This document shows positions 33,967 to 43,112 of a stretch of DNA of 64,000 nucleotides, piece after piece. Made by a program: the position numbers and the translations under genes. Numbering within the stretch: the first letter of the stretch is position 1; each line of letters opens with the position of its first letter. The notes below the pieces were generated by a model. The model made no database searches. It saw only the letters and a list, made by a program, of their open reading frames with translations, and was not told the DNA's origin. The stretch is from Microbacterium sp. zg-Y625 (lineage in GTDB: Bacteria > Actinomycetota > Actinomycetes > Actinomycetales > Microbacteriaceae): NCBI RefSeq assembly GCF_030246925.1, contig NZ_CP126740.1, positions 930,001 to 994,000 of the forward strand, given 5' to 3'.

Positions 33967-34881
33967 ATGCAGCCCCCGAAACCCGTGCAGTTCGGCATCC
34001 ACCCGCCGGCCCGTCGAACCCTCGTGCACCTGAGCGACACCCACCTGCTGGGCGGTGACGCCAGGCTCGGCGGGCGCTTCGACGTGGGCCGTAACCTCGA
34101 GGCGACGCTCGCCGCAGTCGAGCGGCTGGGTGTGCGGCCCGACGCGCTGGTCTTCACCGGCGATCTCACCGATCTGGGGGAGCCCGAGGCGTATCGCGCC
34201 CTGCGGGCCGCGGTCGAGCCGGTCGCCGAGCGGCTGCAGACACCCGTGATCTGGGTGGCCGGAAACCACGACGAACGGCCCGAGCTGCGCCGCGACCTCT
34301 TGGGGCTCGAGGCGAGCGAGGAGCCGGTGACCGGCGTCTGGGACCTGGGCGGACTGCGCCTCGTCGCCCTCGACACCAGCGTGCCGGGGTGGCACCACGG
34401 CGACCTCGACGCGGCGCAGCTGGAGTGGCTCCGCGACGTGCTGCGCGAGCCGGCGCCGCTGGGCACCCTGCTGGCGATGCACCACCCGCCCCTCCCCAGC
34501 CACATCCCGCTGTTCGACATCCTCGAGCTGCGCCACCAGGACGCTCTGGCCGACGTCGTCCGCGGCAGCGACGTGCGCGGCATCCTCGCCGGACACCTGC
34601 ACTACTCGACGCACGGCACGTTCGCCGGAGTTCCCGTCAGCGTCGCCTCGGCCACCTGCTACACGATGAACCTGCAGCGGCCGCCGGCGCAGGTGAACGG
34701 CATGGATGCCGGGCAGTCCTTCCACCTCGTGCACGTCTACGACGACACGGTGACCCACGCCGTCGTCCCGGTCGCCGAGGCGCCCACCGGCGACTTCTTC
34801 TCGCCGGAATGGGTCGCCGAGATGGCGCGGCTGACACCCGAGGAGCGGCTGCAGGCGTTCTCGCGCAAGCCCGCCCGCTGA
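33967..34881 (+). CDS. Class III cyclic-nucleotide-phosphodiesterase-like metallophosphoesterase
   Basis: 304 aa. The dinuclear metal ligands are in order: LSDTH, FTGDLTD, AGNHDERPE, MHHPP and GHLHY, the CpdA/Rv0805 arrangement. It hydrolyses cyclic nucleotides or other phosphodiesters. TAGACT (33954-33959) lies 7 nt before the ATG, so it is leaderless and independent of the pit operon. Confidence 0.9.
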   Translation: MQPPKPVQFGIHPPARRTLVHLSDTHLLGGDARLGGRFDVGRNLEATLAAVERLGVRPDALVFTGDLTDLGEPEAYRALRAAVEPVAERLQTPVIWVAGNHDERPELRRDLLGLEASEEPVTGVWDLGGLRLVALDTSVPGWHHGDLDAAQLEWLRDVLREPAPLGTLLAMHHPPLPSHIPLFDILELRHQDALADVVRGSDVRGILAGHLHYSTHGTFAGVPVSVASATCYTMNLQRPPAQVNGMDAGQSFHLVHVYDDTVTHAVVPVAEAPTGDFFSPEWVAEMARLTPEERLQAFSRKPAR

Positions 34882-34965
34882 GGGCGACCGGCGGGGGCGG
34901 CCGGCGCCCACAGGTAGGCTCGTGGCATCCCATCACACCGCTGTGAGCACCCACGAGGACGCATC

Positions 34966-36429
34966 ATGCCACTGGACGACACCCCCGCCACCCGCACCGA
35001 GACCGACTCCCTGGGCTCGGTGGAGATCCCCGCCGACGCGTACTGGGGGGTGCATACGGCCCGGGCGCTGGAGAACTTCCCGATCTCGCAGCGGCCGATC
35101 TCGGTCTACCGCGACCTCGTCTGCGCGCTGGCGATGGTCAAGCAGGCATCCGCCCGCGCGAACGCCGAGATCGGGGCGCTCGACCCCGAGCGCGCCCGCC
35201 TCATCGACGCGGCGGCGCAGCGCGTCATCGACGGCGAGTTCCACGACCAGTTCGTCGTGGGCGTGGTGCAGGGCGGCGCCGGAACGTCGACGAACATGAA
35301 CGCGAACGAGGTCATCACCAACATCGCGCTCGAGATGGCAGGGCGGCCGAAGGGCGACTACGCGTTCCTCTCGCCGATCGACCACACCAACCGCAGCCAG
35401 TCGACGAACGACGTCTACCCGACGGCCATCAAGGTGGGTCTGGGACTGGACCTGCGCACGCTGCTCGAGGAGCTCGACCTTCTCCGTCAGGCGTTCCTGG
35501 CCAAGGCGGTCGAGTTCCACGACGTGCTGAAGGTCGGTCGCACGCAGCTGCAGGACGCCGTGCCGATGACGCTCGGGCAGGAGTTCAACGGCTTCGCCAC
35601 GACCCTGGGCGAGGACCACGCGCGACTGACCGAGAACGCCTCGCTGCTGTACGAGATCAACATGGGCGCCACCGCGATCGGCACCGGCATCACGACGCAC
35701 CCCGACTATTCCCGCGCCGTGCTGCGGCACCTGCGCGAGATCTCGGGACTCGACCTCGAGACGGCCGTCGACCTCGTCGAGTCCACGAGCGACACCGGCT
35801 CGTTCATGTCGTTCTCCTCGTCGCTCAAGCGCAACGCCATCAAGCTGTCGAAGATCAGCAACGACCTGCGGCTGCTCTCCAGCGGCCCGCAGGCCGGGTT
35901 CGGCGAGATCAACCTGCCCGCGCGGCAGGCAGGATCGAGCATCATGCCCGGCAAGGTCAACCCGGTCATCCCCGAGGTCGTGAACCAGGTCGCGTTCTCG
36001 GTCGCGGGCGCCGACCTCACCGTCACGATGGCCGTCGAGGGCGGGCAGCTGCAGCTGAACGCATTCGAGCCGATCATCGCGCACTCGCTCTTCCAGTCGA
36101 TAACCTGGATGCGCCGCGCCATGCGCACGCTGCGGGTCAACTGCGTCGACGGCATCACGGCGAACCGCGAACGCCTCGGAGCGATGGTGGGGTCGTCGGT
36201 GGGGGTCGTCACCGCGCTCACGCCCTTCATCGGCTACGCGGCATCCGCCGCTCTGGCCAAGACCGCACTGCTGACGGGCCACAACGTGGGGGATCTCGTG
36301 GTCGAGGCGGGCCTCATGAGCCGCGACGAGGTGGACAAGCAGCTCTCGCCCGCGCGGCTGTCGGGGCTCGAGGCGATCACGGCGGCCATCCCGGTTCAGC
36401 AGGCCGCCGATAGCATAATCGACGCCTGA
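34966..36429 (+). CDS. aspA: Aspartate ammonia-lyase
   Basis: 487 aa. It has the fumarate-lyase superfamily signature GSSIMPGKVNP (about 323-333), with the N-terminal IPADAYWGVHTARALENFPIS and QGGAGTSTNMNANEV typical of aspartase. It interconverts aspartate with fumarate and ammonia. Fumarase C is the near relative, but the HTxRALENFPIS N-terminus favours aspartase. TAGGCT near 34914 and AGGACG before the ATG give a 40-nt leader. Confidence 0.9.
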   Translation: MPLDDTPATRTETDSLGSVEIPADAYWGVHTARALENFPISQRPISVYRDLVCALAMVKQASARANAEIGALDPERARLIDAAAQRVIDGEFHDQFVVGVVQGGAGTSTNMNANEVITNIALEMAGRPKGDYAFLSPIDHTNRSQSTNDVYPTAIKVGLGLDLRTLLEELDLLRQAFLAKAVEFHDVLKVGRTQLQDAVPMTLGQEFNGFATTLGEDHARLTENASLLYEINMGATAIGTGITTHPDYSRAVLRHLREISGLDLETAVDLVESTSDTGSFMSFSSSLKRNAIKLSKISNDLRLLSSGPQAGFGEINLPARQAGSSIMPGKVNPVIPEVVNQVAFSVAGADLTVTMAVEGGQLQLNAFEPIIAHSLFQSITWMRRAMRTLRVNCVDGITANRERLGAMVGSSVGVVTALTPFIGYAASAALAKTALLTGHNVGDLVVEAGLMSRDEVDKQLSPARLSGLEAITAAIPVQQAADSIIDA

Positions 36430-36508
36430 ATGGGGAGATTTGTCGCAATTTATCGGTGAACGCTAGCGTTTTCTCATCCGGGACACGCCGGCGCATCAAG
36501 GAGCAGAC

Positions 36509-36958
36509 ATGTCCGATCAGAACCCCCCTCAGCCGCCCACGCCTTCGGCCGGGCAGCCCCCGTACCAGCCGCCGGCGGCGCCGTCCGCATCCCCCGCGTA
36601 CGGTGCTGCGCCCGCCTACGGTGCGGCACCGGCGTACGACCCGAGCGGTGCCCCCGCTGGCCCCGGTGAGCCCGTGCCCGGAAAGACGCTGGGCATCGTC
36701 GCCTTCGTGCTGTCGTTCTTCGCACAGCTGTTCGGCCTCATCCTCGGCATCGTCGCGTACGTGCAGAGCAAGAAAGCCGGCGTCAAGAACACGTGGGCGC
36801 TCGCGGCCATCATCATCAGCAGCGTGCTGATGGTGCTGAGCATCGTCATCGCCATCGTGGTCTTCACATCGGTGCTCGGCGCGGCTGACGCTGCGTGCGA
36901 CGACCTCGGCCCCGGCGTCTGGCAGCTGGTCGACGGCTCGACCATCACCTGCGACTGA
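36509..36958 (+). CDS. DUF4190-type membrane protein with Pro-rich N-terminus
   Basis: 149 aa. Residues 1-50 are Pro/Ala/Tyr-rich (PAYGAAPAYGAAPAY), followed by two helices (about 57-80 and 92-115) and a short C-terminal domain with two Cys. AAGGAGCAGAC precedes the ATG. This architecture is common in actinobacterial envelope proteins of unknown role. Confidence 0.82.
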   Translation: MSDQNPPQPPTPSAGQPPYQPPAAPSASPAYGAAPAYGAAPAYDPSGAPAGPGEPVPGKTLGIVAFVLSFFAQLFGLILGIVAYVQSKKAGVKNTWALAAIIISSVLMVLSIVIAIVVFTSVLGAADAACDDLGPGVWQLVDGSTITCD

Positions 36959-36974
36959 CACCCGTGTCGATCGG

Positions 36975-37000
36975 CCCCCGTGCGCTGCGGCGTGCGGGGG
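36975..37000. terminator. Shared hairpin between DUF4190 and FAH genes
   Basis: CCCCCGTGCGC pairs with GCGTGCGGGGG (two G-U pairs) around a TGCG loop, filling the 42-nt gap between two convergent stops. It can serve either direction. Confidence 0.6.
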
Positions 37001-37867
37001 TCAGTCGTTGATGCGGCAGTGCGTCGTGAGCTCGCCGATGCCGTCGATGCCCACGGTGACGGTGGAGCGGTCGCGCAGGAAGATCTGCGGGTCCCGGGAG
37101 TAGCCGGCGCCCCCGGGACTCCCGGTGGAGATGAGGGTGCCCGGCAGGAGGGTCGCCGACGACGACAGGTGCGACACGAGGGTGGCGACCGAGCGGATCA
37201 TCTGCCCCGTCGTGGCATCCTGCACGATGCGGCCGTCGACGTTCGCCCAGATGTGCAGGTCCTGCGGGTCGGGGATCTCGTCGGCGGTCACCACGAACGG
37301 GCCGGTGGGGGTGAAGCCGTCGAACGACTTGCAACGCGACCACTGCGCCTCGGAGAACTGGATGTCGCGCGCGGTGATGTCGTTGACCACCGTGTAGCCC
37401 CACACGTGATCGAGCGCCGTCTCGGGTGAGACGTCCTTCGCGGGACGGCCGATGATGACGCCGAGCTCCGCCTCGTAGTCGACCGACTCGCTGAGGGAGC
37501 GCGGCCACGACGTCGTCGCCCGATGCGAGGTGAGGGAGTTCGGCCACAGCACGAAGACCGTCGGGGCGGTGTCGGCCTTGAGTCCGAGCTCGCTGGAGTG
37601 GGCGGCGTAGTTCAGGCCGATCGCCAGGATCACGGGCGGCGCCAGCACCGCGGAGGCGAAGGAGGAGCCGGCCAGCGGATGCCACGACGTGGCGGAATCG
37701 GCGGCGTCGCGCACGCGCGCGAGCAGGTCGTCGCCGCCGTCGATGAGGTTCTGTAGCAGGCGGGGCGCACCGGGGAACAGGTCCTCGGTGATGAGGGCCT
37801 CGTCGCCCCGGACGACGGCCAGCCGGGGCGGCGCGCCCGCGGCGGTGATCACGTGGGCGAAGCGCAT
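37001..37867 (-). CDS. Fumarylacetoacetate hydrolase family enzyme
   Basis: 288 aa. The FAH core has IGLNYAAHSSE, the metal ligands DYEAELGVIIG and VVNDITARD, then FDGFTPTGPFVV and ISTGSPGGAGYS. The fold covers fumarylpyruvate/acylpyruvate hydrolases and 2-hydroxyhepta-diene isomerases; the exact substrate is not evident. TAGCCT lies 6 nt before the ATG, so it is leaderless. It is divergent from the PrsW-type gene. Confidence 0.9.
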   Translation of the reverse strand: MRFAHVITAAGAPPRLAVVRGDEALITEDLFPGAPRLLQNLIDGGDDLLARVRDAADSATSWHPLAGSSFASAVLAPPVILAIGLNYAAHSSELGLKADTAPTVFVLWPNSLTSHRATTSWPRSLSESVDYEAELGVIIGRPAKDVSPETALDHVWGYTVVNDITARDIQFSEAQWSRCKSFDGFTPTGPFVVTADEIPDPQDLHIWANVDGRIVQDATTGQMIRSVATLVSHLSSSATLLPGTLISTGSPGGAGYSRDPQIFLRDRSTVTVGIDGIGELTTHCRIND

Positions 37868-37932
37868 CCCTTCAGGCTAGCGGTCTCGGCAGCGGGCGAT
37901 CGGCGACCCGGCGCGCCCCTAGGCTGTCGGTC

Positions 37933-39102
37933 GTGCCGTACACCTCTGCGCTTTCCCAGCCGCATCCCGGGCATGCCGCGACCATCGCGCCCGCGCCGTC
38001 GTCGCCTCCCGCGCTGCCCGTGCCGCCGCGCAAGGGGCGAAGCGCCCCGATCTGGATCGTCGGCATCCTGGTGCTGCTGCTGATCGGACTGGCGGCCTAC
38101 TTCCTGACCTTCCTCGGAACCGCAGCGTCCGTGATCGGTATGGTGCTCGCGGTCGTCCCCTTCGTCGGTGTGCTTCTCGCGGTACGCATGGTCGACCGCT
38201 GGGAGCCCGAGCCCCGCTCCCTGGTCGTGCTCGCCATCGCGTGGGGGGCGATCGCGTCCGTCGTCATCTCCCTCGCCGTGGACCTGGTGATCACCCTGGC
38301 GATCGGCAATGACGGGTCGCTGGGGCGCGAGGCCTTCTCGTCGGTCGTGCAGGCCCCCGTGGTGGAAGAAGTGGCCAAGGGGCTGGGTCTGCTGCTCATC
38401 TTCGCCGTCGGACGCCGCGCGTTCGACGGACCGGTGGACGGAATCGTCTACGGAGCGCTCGTCGGCGCGGGGTTCGCCTTCACCGAGAACATCCTCTACT
38501 TCGCCTCCAGCCTCATCGAGGGAGGCTTCGCCGAGACCACGGTGACGTTCTTCGTCCGCGGCATCCTGTCGCCGTTCGCGCACGTGATGTTCACCGCGGT
38601 GACGGGATACGCCCTCGGCCGCGCCGCCCGGAACGGGGCGTCGGTGGGTGCGGCGCTGGGTCCCTGGGCAGTCGGCCTCGTCGGTGCGATCCTGCTCCAC
38701 GCCCTGTGGAACGGCTCCGCCCTGTTCGCGGATTTCTTCGCCCTGTACACGACCCTGCAGATGCCGCTGTTCGTCCTGTTCATCGCGGGGGTGCTGCTGC
38801 TGCGTCGCGAAGAGGCGCGGCTGACGCGTGCGCGGCTGGCGGACTACGCCGCAGCCGGCTGGTTCACCGCGGGCGAGGTCGACATGCTCGCCACGGGGGC
38901 GGGTCGTCGTCGCGCCATGGCCTGGGCGCGCACGCTGCCGGGAGGAAGAGCCGACACCATGAAGGCCTTCATCTCGGATGCCACGGCGCTCGCCGCGGCC
39001 CGGCAGCGGGCGCTGTCGGGCAGGGACGCGCACGCGGTCGAGGACGAGCACGTCTTCCTCGCCCGTGCGGTCGCGGCGCGGGCGGCACTGTTCGCGCGGT
39101 AG
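37933..39102 (+). CDS. PrsW-family intramembrane metalloprotease
   Basis: 389 aa. After a Pro-rich N-terminus come about eight helices with the PrsW motifs PVVEEVAKG (Glu-Glu about 143-144), GAGFAFTENILY and the downstream His of SPFAHVMFTA and LHALWNG. Family members cleave anti-sigma factors within the membrane; no anti-sigma gene lies nearby. GTG start 7 nt after TAGGCT, so it is leaderless. Confidence 0.88.
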   Translation: MPYTSALSQPHPGHAATIAPAPSSPPALPVPPRKGRSAPIWIVGILVLLLIGLAAYFLTFLGTAASVIGMVLAVVPFVGVLLAVRMVDRWEPEPRSLVVLAIAWGAIASVVISLAVDLVITLAIGNDGSLGREAFSSVVQAPVVEEVAKGLGLLLIFAVGRRAFDGPVDGIVYGALVGAGFAFTENILYFASSLIEGGFAETTVTFFVRGILSPFAHVMFTAVTGYALGRAARNGASVGAALGPWAVGLVGAILLHALWNGSALFADFFALYTTLQMPLFVLFIAGVLLLRREEARLTRARLADYAAAGWFTAGEVDMLATGAGRRRAMAWARTLPGGRADTMKAFISDATALAAARQRALSGRDAHAVEDEHVFLARAVAARAALFAR

Positions 39103-39286
39103 TCCGGCGGGCGGAGGGCGGTGGAGCCGACCGTGCCCGTCAACGGCTCAGCGCCCGGTGCCGCGGCGATGCCTGCGTGTCTCCCGAGCGCTGAGTCGAT
39201 ATATCCCAATGATCCCCCCGCCTGCGAAGGGTGTCAAGCGAGCGTGGCGCGTTGACCGCGCCCAGCGCCTCGGGTTGGATGGGGGG

Positions 39287-39655
39287 ATGACTGACAACCG
39301 AAGCAAGCCCGAGTTCGACGCCCCGACGGGGCCGGCTCCCTCCGAGCTGGTCATCCGTGACCTCATCGTCGGCGACGGCCCCGAGGCGAAGCCCGGCGAC
39401 ACCGTCACCGTCCACTACGCGGGTGTGGAGTACGACACCGGCGAAGAGTTCGACTCCTCGTGGAGCCGCGGCGAGAGCATCCAGTTCCCGCTGCGCGGCC
39501 TCATCCAGGGCTGGCAGGACGGCATTCCCGGCATGAAGGTCGGCGGTCGTCGCGAGCTGATCATCCCGCCGCACCTGGCCTACGGACCGGCCGGGGGTCA
39601 CTTCCTCGGTGGCAAGACCCTCGTCTTCATCATCGATCTGCTCGCCGTCGGCTGA
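39287..39655 (+). CDS. FKBP-type peptidyl-prolyl isomerase
   Basis: 122 aa, a single FKBP domain without a signal peptide: VTVHYAGVEYDTGEEFDSSW, QGWQDGIPGMKVGGRREL, PPHLAYGP and LVFIIDLLAV. It is a cytosolic proline isomerase/chaperone. ATG 39287 follows a G-rich weak ribosome binding site. An AT-richer patch near 39196-39215 (GATATATCC) may be its promoter. Confidence 0.93.
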   Translation: MTDNRSKPEFDAPTGPAPSELVIRDLIVGDGPEAKPGDTVTVHYAGVEYDTGEEFDSSWSRGESIQFPLRGLIQGWQDGIPGMKVGGRRELIIPPHLAYGPAGGHFLGGKTLVFIIDLLAVG

Positions 39656-39673
39656 GCACCGGATCGACCCTGC

Positions 39674-39705
39674 GGAGGGGCGGATGCCACGGCATCCGCC
39701 CCTCC
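39674..39705 (+). terminator. Terminator after the FKBP gene
   Basis: GGAGGGGCGGATGCC and GGCATCCGCCCCTCC form a 15-bp perfect stem with an AC loop (13-14 bp after opening). The arms contain both orientations of the GGATGCC heptamer. Confidence 0.8.
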
Positions 39706-39811
39706 TGTCGTGTCCGGGCGTGTGCAGGCCGGGACCTTGAGCGCATCCGGCACCGCGGGTACGTTGGCCCCCTGCGAGGCTGTTGGCATCGACCGGGTGA
39801 GTGAGGTGCAC

Positions 39812-40861
39812 GTGAACTTCGGAATCAGCATCCTGTTCCGTGCCATTCCGCTCCTGATGGGAGCGGTCTGCCTCAGCTTCGGCTGGTACGTCTTCGCCGG
39901 GGGCGACGACCCTGCCCACCGGACGGCGGGCCATGTGCTGATGGCATTGACGGCTATCTGCATCGCGCTGTTCACCACCGCCGCGATGATCATCCGCCAG
40001 CTGACCCGCACCTTCGCGCCGATCTGGAAGGTGGTCCTGCCGGTGCTCGGCTACGGGGTCGCCGTCGCGACCGCTATCTGGGGGCTGGTCATCCGCGGCG
40101 GGGCATCGAACGCCGACTTCGTCGCCGGGCACGTCGTGTTCGGCGTGGGGCTGATCGCGGCGTGCGTCACGACCGTCGCGGTCGCCTCGAGCGCCTTCAC
40201 CCTGATCACGGCCAATGCGGCACGCCGGCATGAGGACGGCGCTCCGTCCGGGGCGTACGGCAGGGCCGTCATGCTGGGACTGATCTGCATCCCGGCGACG
40301 GCTGCACTCGTGCTGGTCGTCTGGGCGGCGATCCTGCTCACCGATTCGGCCGAGGCGCCCCGCTACATCGCCGGCCACGTCATGATCGGCCTTGCGGCCA
40401 TCTGCGCCAGCCTCATCTCCCTGGTCGCCACGGTCAGCAGGCAGGTGCGCAACGAGTTCGATGAGCCCGAGCGCTGGGCGTGGACGATGTGGGTGCTGGC
40501 CATGGGCAGCGTCGCCGTCGTCTGGGGACTCGTGGTGCTGTTCGCCTCGGACCGCCCCGAGCGCCTTGCGCCGGGCTGCGTCCTCATCGGGTTGGGCATG
40601 ATCTGCTACAGCATCGTCTCCAAGGTCTTCCTGCTGGCGGCGGTGTGGCGGCGGCGTTTCGTGCTGGCGAACCGGGTGCCCCTCATCCCGATTTTCACCT
40701 GCCTGGCGTGCCTGTTCTTCGCGGCCTTCTTGGCAGAGGCTGCCACGACCGACCCCGGGCTCTTCATCCCCGCGCGCGTGCTGACCGGCTTGGGGGCGGT
40801 GTGCTTCACGCTGTTCTCCATCGTGTCGATTCTGGAAGCGGGCACCTCAGTGAAGTCGTGA
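39812..40861 (+). CDS. yhiM: YhiM-like inner membrane protein (DUF2776)
   Basis: 349 aa from GTG 39812, the same length as Escherichia coli YhiM (350 aa as I recall it). There are about ten helices. Segments such as LFRAIPLLMGAVCLSFG, AGHVLMALTAICIALF and the C-terminal GLGAVCFTLFSIVSILEAG are very close to what I remember of YhiM, a membrane protein linked to survival at low pH. Such similarity between an actinobacterium and enterobacteria is unexpected and suggests transfer or strong constraint. The molecular function is unknown. Confidence 0.75.
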   Translation: MNFGISILFRAIPLLMGAVCLSFGWYVFAGGDDPAHRTAGHVLMALTAICIALFTTAAMIIRQLTRTFAPIWKVVLPVLGYGVAVATAIWGLVIRGGASNADFVAGHVVFGVGLIAACVTTVAVASSAFTLITANAARRHEDGAPSGAYGRAVMLGLICIPATAALVLVVWAAILLTDSAEAPRYIAGHVMIGLAAICASLISLVATVSRQVRNEFDEPERWAWTMWVLAMGSVAVVWGLVVLFASDRPERLAPGCVLIGLGMICYSIVSKVFLLAAVWRRRFVLANRVPLIPIFTCLACLFFAAFLAEAATTDPGLFIPARVLTGLGAVCFTLFSIVSILEAGTSVKS

Positions 40862-40950
40862 CGGCTGATTTTCATTCACGGGAATGGATATGGCGGCACC
40901 GTCGTTGGCTCCGGAAGACCGCCGGACAGCCCGGCCAGATGGAGGACACC

Positions 40951-41520
40951 ATGACCGAAGCGACGAACGCGACCACGACCGAAATTCCCGGCTACAAGGC
41001 CGGCACCTGGGTGCTCGACCCCTCGCACAGCGAGGTCTCGTTCAGCGTGCGCCACATGATGATCTCGAAGGTGCGCGGGACGTTCGACGTGAAGAGCGGC
41101 ACGATCGTCGCCCCGGAGAACCCGCTCGGTGTGCGCGTGACGGCCTCGGCCGACGTCGCCTCGGTGAACACCAAGGACGAGGGGCGCGACGCGCACCTGC
41201 GCTCGGCGGAGTTCTTCGACGCCGAGAACCACCCCACGCTCGACTTCGTCTCGAACGGTGCGCGCCTGGTCGACGGCGACTTCCTGATCGACGGCGATCT
41301 GACCATCCGCGGCATCACGCGCCCGGTGACCTTCGAGGTCGAGTTCGGCGGCTTCGGCACCGACCCGTGGGGCAACTACAAGGCCGGCGCCACAGCCAAG
41401 ACCGTCATCAACCGCGAGGACTTCGGCCTCACCTGGAACGCCGCGCTCGAGACCGGCGGTGTGCTGGTCGGCAAGGACGTCACCATCACGCTCGACCTGC
41501 AGGGTTCCTTCCAGGAGTGA
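40951..41520 (+). CDS. YceI-family polyprenoid-binding protein
   Basis: 189 aa. The lipocalin-like YceI fold shows WVLDPSHSEVSFSVRHMMISKVRGTF, LRSAEFFDAENHPTLDFVS, LTIRGITRPVTFEVE and GAATAKTVINREDFGLTWN-like segments. It binds isoprenoid-type ligands; there is no signal peptide here, so it is cytosolic. ATG 40951 has GGAGG 6 nt upstream; ATG 40939 is less likely. Confidence 0.92.
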   Translation: MTEATNATTTEIPGYKAGTWVLDPSHSEVSFSVRHMMISKVRGTFDVKSGTIVAPENPLGVRVTASADVASVNTKDEGRDAHLRSAEFFDAENHPTLDFVSNGARLVDGDFLIDGDLTIRGITRPVTFEVEFGGFGTDPWGNYKAGATAKTVINREDFGLTWNAALETGGVLVGKDVTITLDLQGSFQE

Positions 41521-41527
41521 CGAGCGG

Positions 41528-41566
41528 GGCGGATGCCGCACGCGTGCAGCTCATGCGGCATCCGCC
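41528..41566. terminator. Hairpin between YceI and EamA genes
   Basis: GGCGGATGCCGCA (41528-41540) pairs perfectly with TGCGGCATCCGCC (41554-41566) around 13 nt. It extends into the last codons of the EamA gene and can end either convergent transcript. Confidence 0.75.
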
Positions 41567-42528
41567 CGCCGCCGCCCGAGGCGCAGGCGGTTCTGCGCCA
41601 GCAGGATGCCGAGGAACACCAGCACCGCCCCGGCGGGCTCGTTCCAGTGGAGCTTCTCGCCCAGCAGCGCCACGCCCAGAGCGACGCCCACGACCGGCGT
41701 GATGTAGGTCACCGTCGACGCGCGGGTGGGACCCCACGCGCGCAGCACGTTCTGGTTCCAGATGTAGGCGATGCCCGTTCCCACGCAGCCGAGGGTGACC
41801 AGGCTCAGCGTGATCCAGATGTCCAGGTGCACCGGGGTGCGGGCGACGACCGGTGTGAGAGCGAGCATGATGATCGCTGCGATCCCGATGTTGAGGAACG
41901 AGAAGACCAGCGCGCTCATGCCCGAGTCCGCGACGAAGCGGCGCATGTACGCGAGGCTGAAGCCGTAGCAGGCCGTCGCGCCGAGGATCGCGAGCTGCGC
42001 GAGCAGGCTCTGCGTCAGATCGAGCCCCTGCCATGGCGCGATGATCACCATGACCCCGGCGACGCCGACGAGGATGCCGGCGATCTGCGCGGCCTTCAGC
42101 CGCTCGACGCGGAACACCGCCCAGGCCATGAGAGCGGTCATGATCGGCGTCGTCGCGTTGTAGATGCTCGCGAGACCGGAGGTGACGAACTGCTGCGCCC
42201 ACGAGAAGAGCAGAAACGGCACGACGCAGAACGACAGCGCCAGCACCGTCATGTGACCCCATACGCGGAGGCGACGGGGAAGGCGCTCTCGCCGCAGCGC
42301 GACGAACACGCCGAGGGTCAGCGCGCCGAGCACCAGGCGCGCCCAGACGACCTGCGCGGGGGAGACCCCCTCGAGCGCGACCTTCATGAAGAGGAAGCTC
42401 GACCCCCAGATGATGCCGGTGAGCACGAACTGCGCGGTCAGCGCTGCCGCCCCCGGTTGGCGCGGCGGCGTCGCGGGTGCCGCGGCGGGCGCGGCCGGGG
42501 CGATGATCGGAACGGGTGCGGTGCTCAC
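41551..42528 (-). CDS. EamA/DMT-family transporter
   Basis: 325 aa with ten helices in two EamA repeats. The first repeat begins LTGIIWGSSFLFMKVALEG and includes WARLVLGALTL; the second includes ILGATACYGFSLAYMRR and ASTVTYITPVVGVALG. It is probably an exporter of amino acids or metabolites. GTG start 6 nt after TAGAGT, so it is leaderless. Confidence 0.9.
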   Translation of the reverse strand: MSTAPVPIIAPAAPAAAPATPPRQPGAAALTAQFVLTGIIWGSSFLFMKVALEGVSPAQVVWARLVLGALTLGVFVALRRERLPRRLRVWGHMTVLALSFCVVPFLLFSWAQQFVTSGLASIYNATTPIMTALMAWAVFRVERLKAAQIAGILVGVAGVMVIIAPWQGLDLTQSLLAQLAILGATACYGFSLAYMRRFVADSGMSALVFSFLNIGIAAIIMLALTPVVARTPVHLDIWITLSLVTLGCVGTGIAYIWNQNVLRAWGPTRASTVTYITPVVGVALGVALLGEKLHWNEPAGAVLVFLGILLAQNRLRLGRRRADAA

Positions 42529-42759
42529 GCGGTGACTCTAGACCCGGGGCGGGACACCAGCAGCCGGCGGCGGGTGCGACGACCGAAATCCGCCGACGAA
42601 CGTCCGGATCCCTGCGGCGGGTCGTGGCGGCGCAGGCGGGACGCTGACGGTGCCGCCGGGCTGGTAGACTATCGAGGTTGCCGTTAGATCGGCCGCGGAT
42701 AAAGAGAGCCCACGCATCAGGCGTCGGGCGCCGCGCAACGAGCAGAGAGGGGATCACCT
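42529..42759 (+). promoter_or_regulatory. Promoter and leader of rpsO
   Basis: 231 nt without a gene. TAGACT at 42665-42670 is a good -10 box, giving a leader of about 83 nt before GAGAGGGG and the ATG. S15 often represses its own translation through a leader structure; I see GC-rich self-complementarity (42712-42740) but cannot assign an S15 site. Confidence 0.5.
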
Positions 42760-43029
42760 ATGGCACTGGAAGCAGACGTCAAGAAGGCGATCATCGAAGA
42801 GTACGCGACGCACCCCGGTGACACCGGATCCCCCGAGGTGCAGGTCGCGATGCTGACGCAGCGCATCAAGGACCTCACCGAGCACCTCAAGGAGCACAAG
42901 CACGACCACCACTCGCGTCGTGGGCTGTTCCTGCTCGTCGGTCAGCGCCGTCGTCTGCTCGGCTACCTCCAGGACATCGACATCGCGCGCTACCGCTCGC
43001 TGATCGAGCGTCTCGGACTCCGCCGCTAA
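42760..43029 (+). CDS. rpsO: 30S ribosomal protein S15
   Basis: 89 aa, standard length. It contains [35 protein letters not shown] and the C-terminal [12 protein letters not shown], conserved in S15 (shown here as separate parts of one helix-rich protein). It binds the 16S central domain early in 30S assembly. pnp, its usual downstream partner, lies about 5 kb away. Confidence 0.98.
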   Translation: MALEADVKKAIIEEYATHPGDTGSPEVQVAMLTQRIKDLTEHLKEHKHDHHSRRGLFLLVGQRRRLLGYLQDIDIARYRSLIERLGLRR

Positions 43030-43066
43030 GGCATCGCAGCCAGCGTTCAATCGCGCAAAACTTCTT

Positions 43067-43096
43067 GAGGGCCGTCCCAGGTGTGGGGCGGCCCTC
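43067..43096 (+). terminator. Terminator of rpsO
   Basis: GAGGGCCGTCCC (43067-43078) pairs with GGGGCGGCCCTC (43085-43096; one G-U) around AGGTGT, followed by GTCGTTCG. Confidence 0.85.
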
Positions 43097-43112
43097 GTCG
43101 TTCGTGACCGGC

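Noticed and set aside
42665..42759. Riboswitch or assigned S15 autoregulatory site in the rpsO leader
   Set aside because: The leader is GC-rich and self-complementary, but I cannot match it to any known S15-binding structure.
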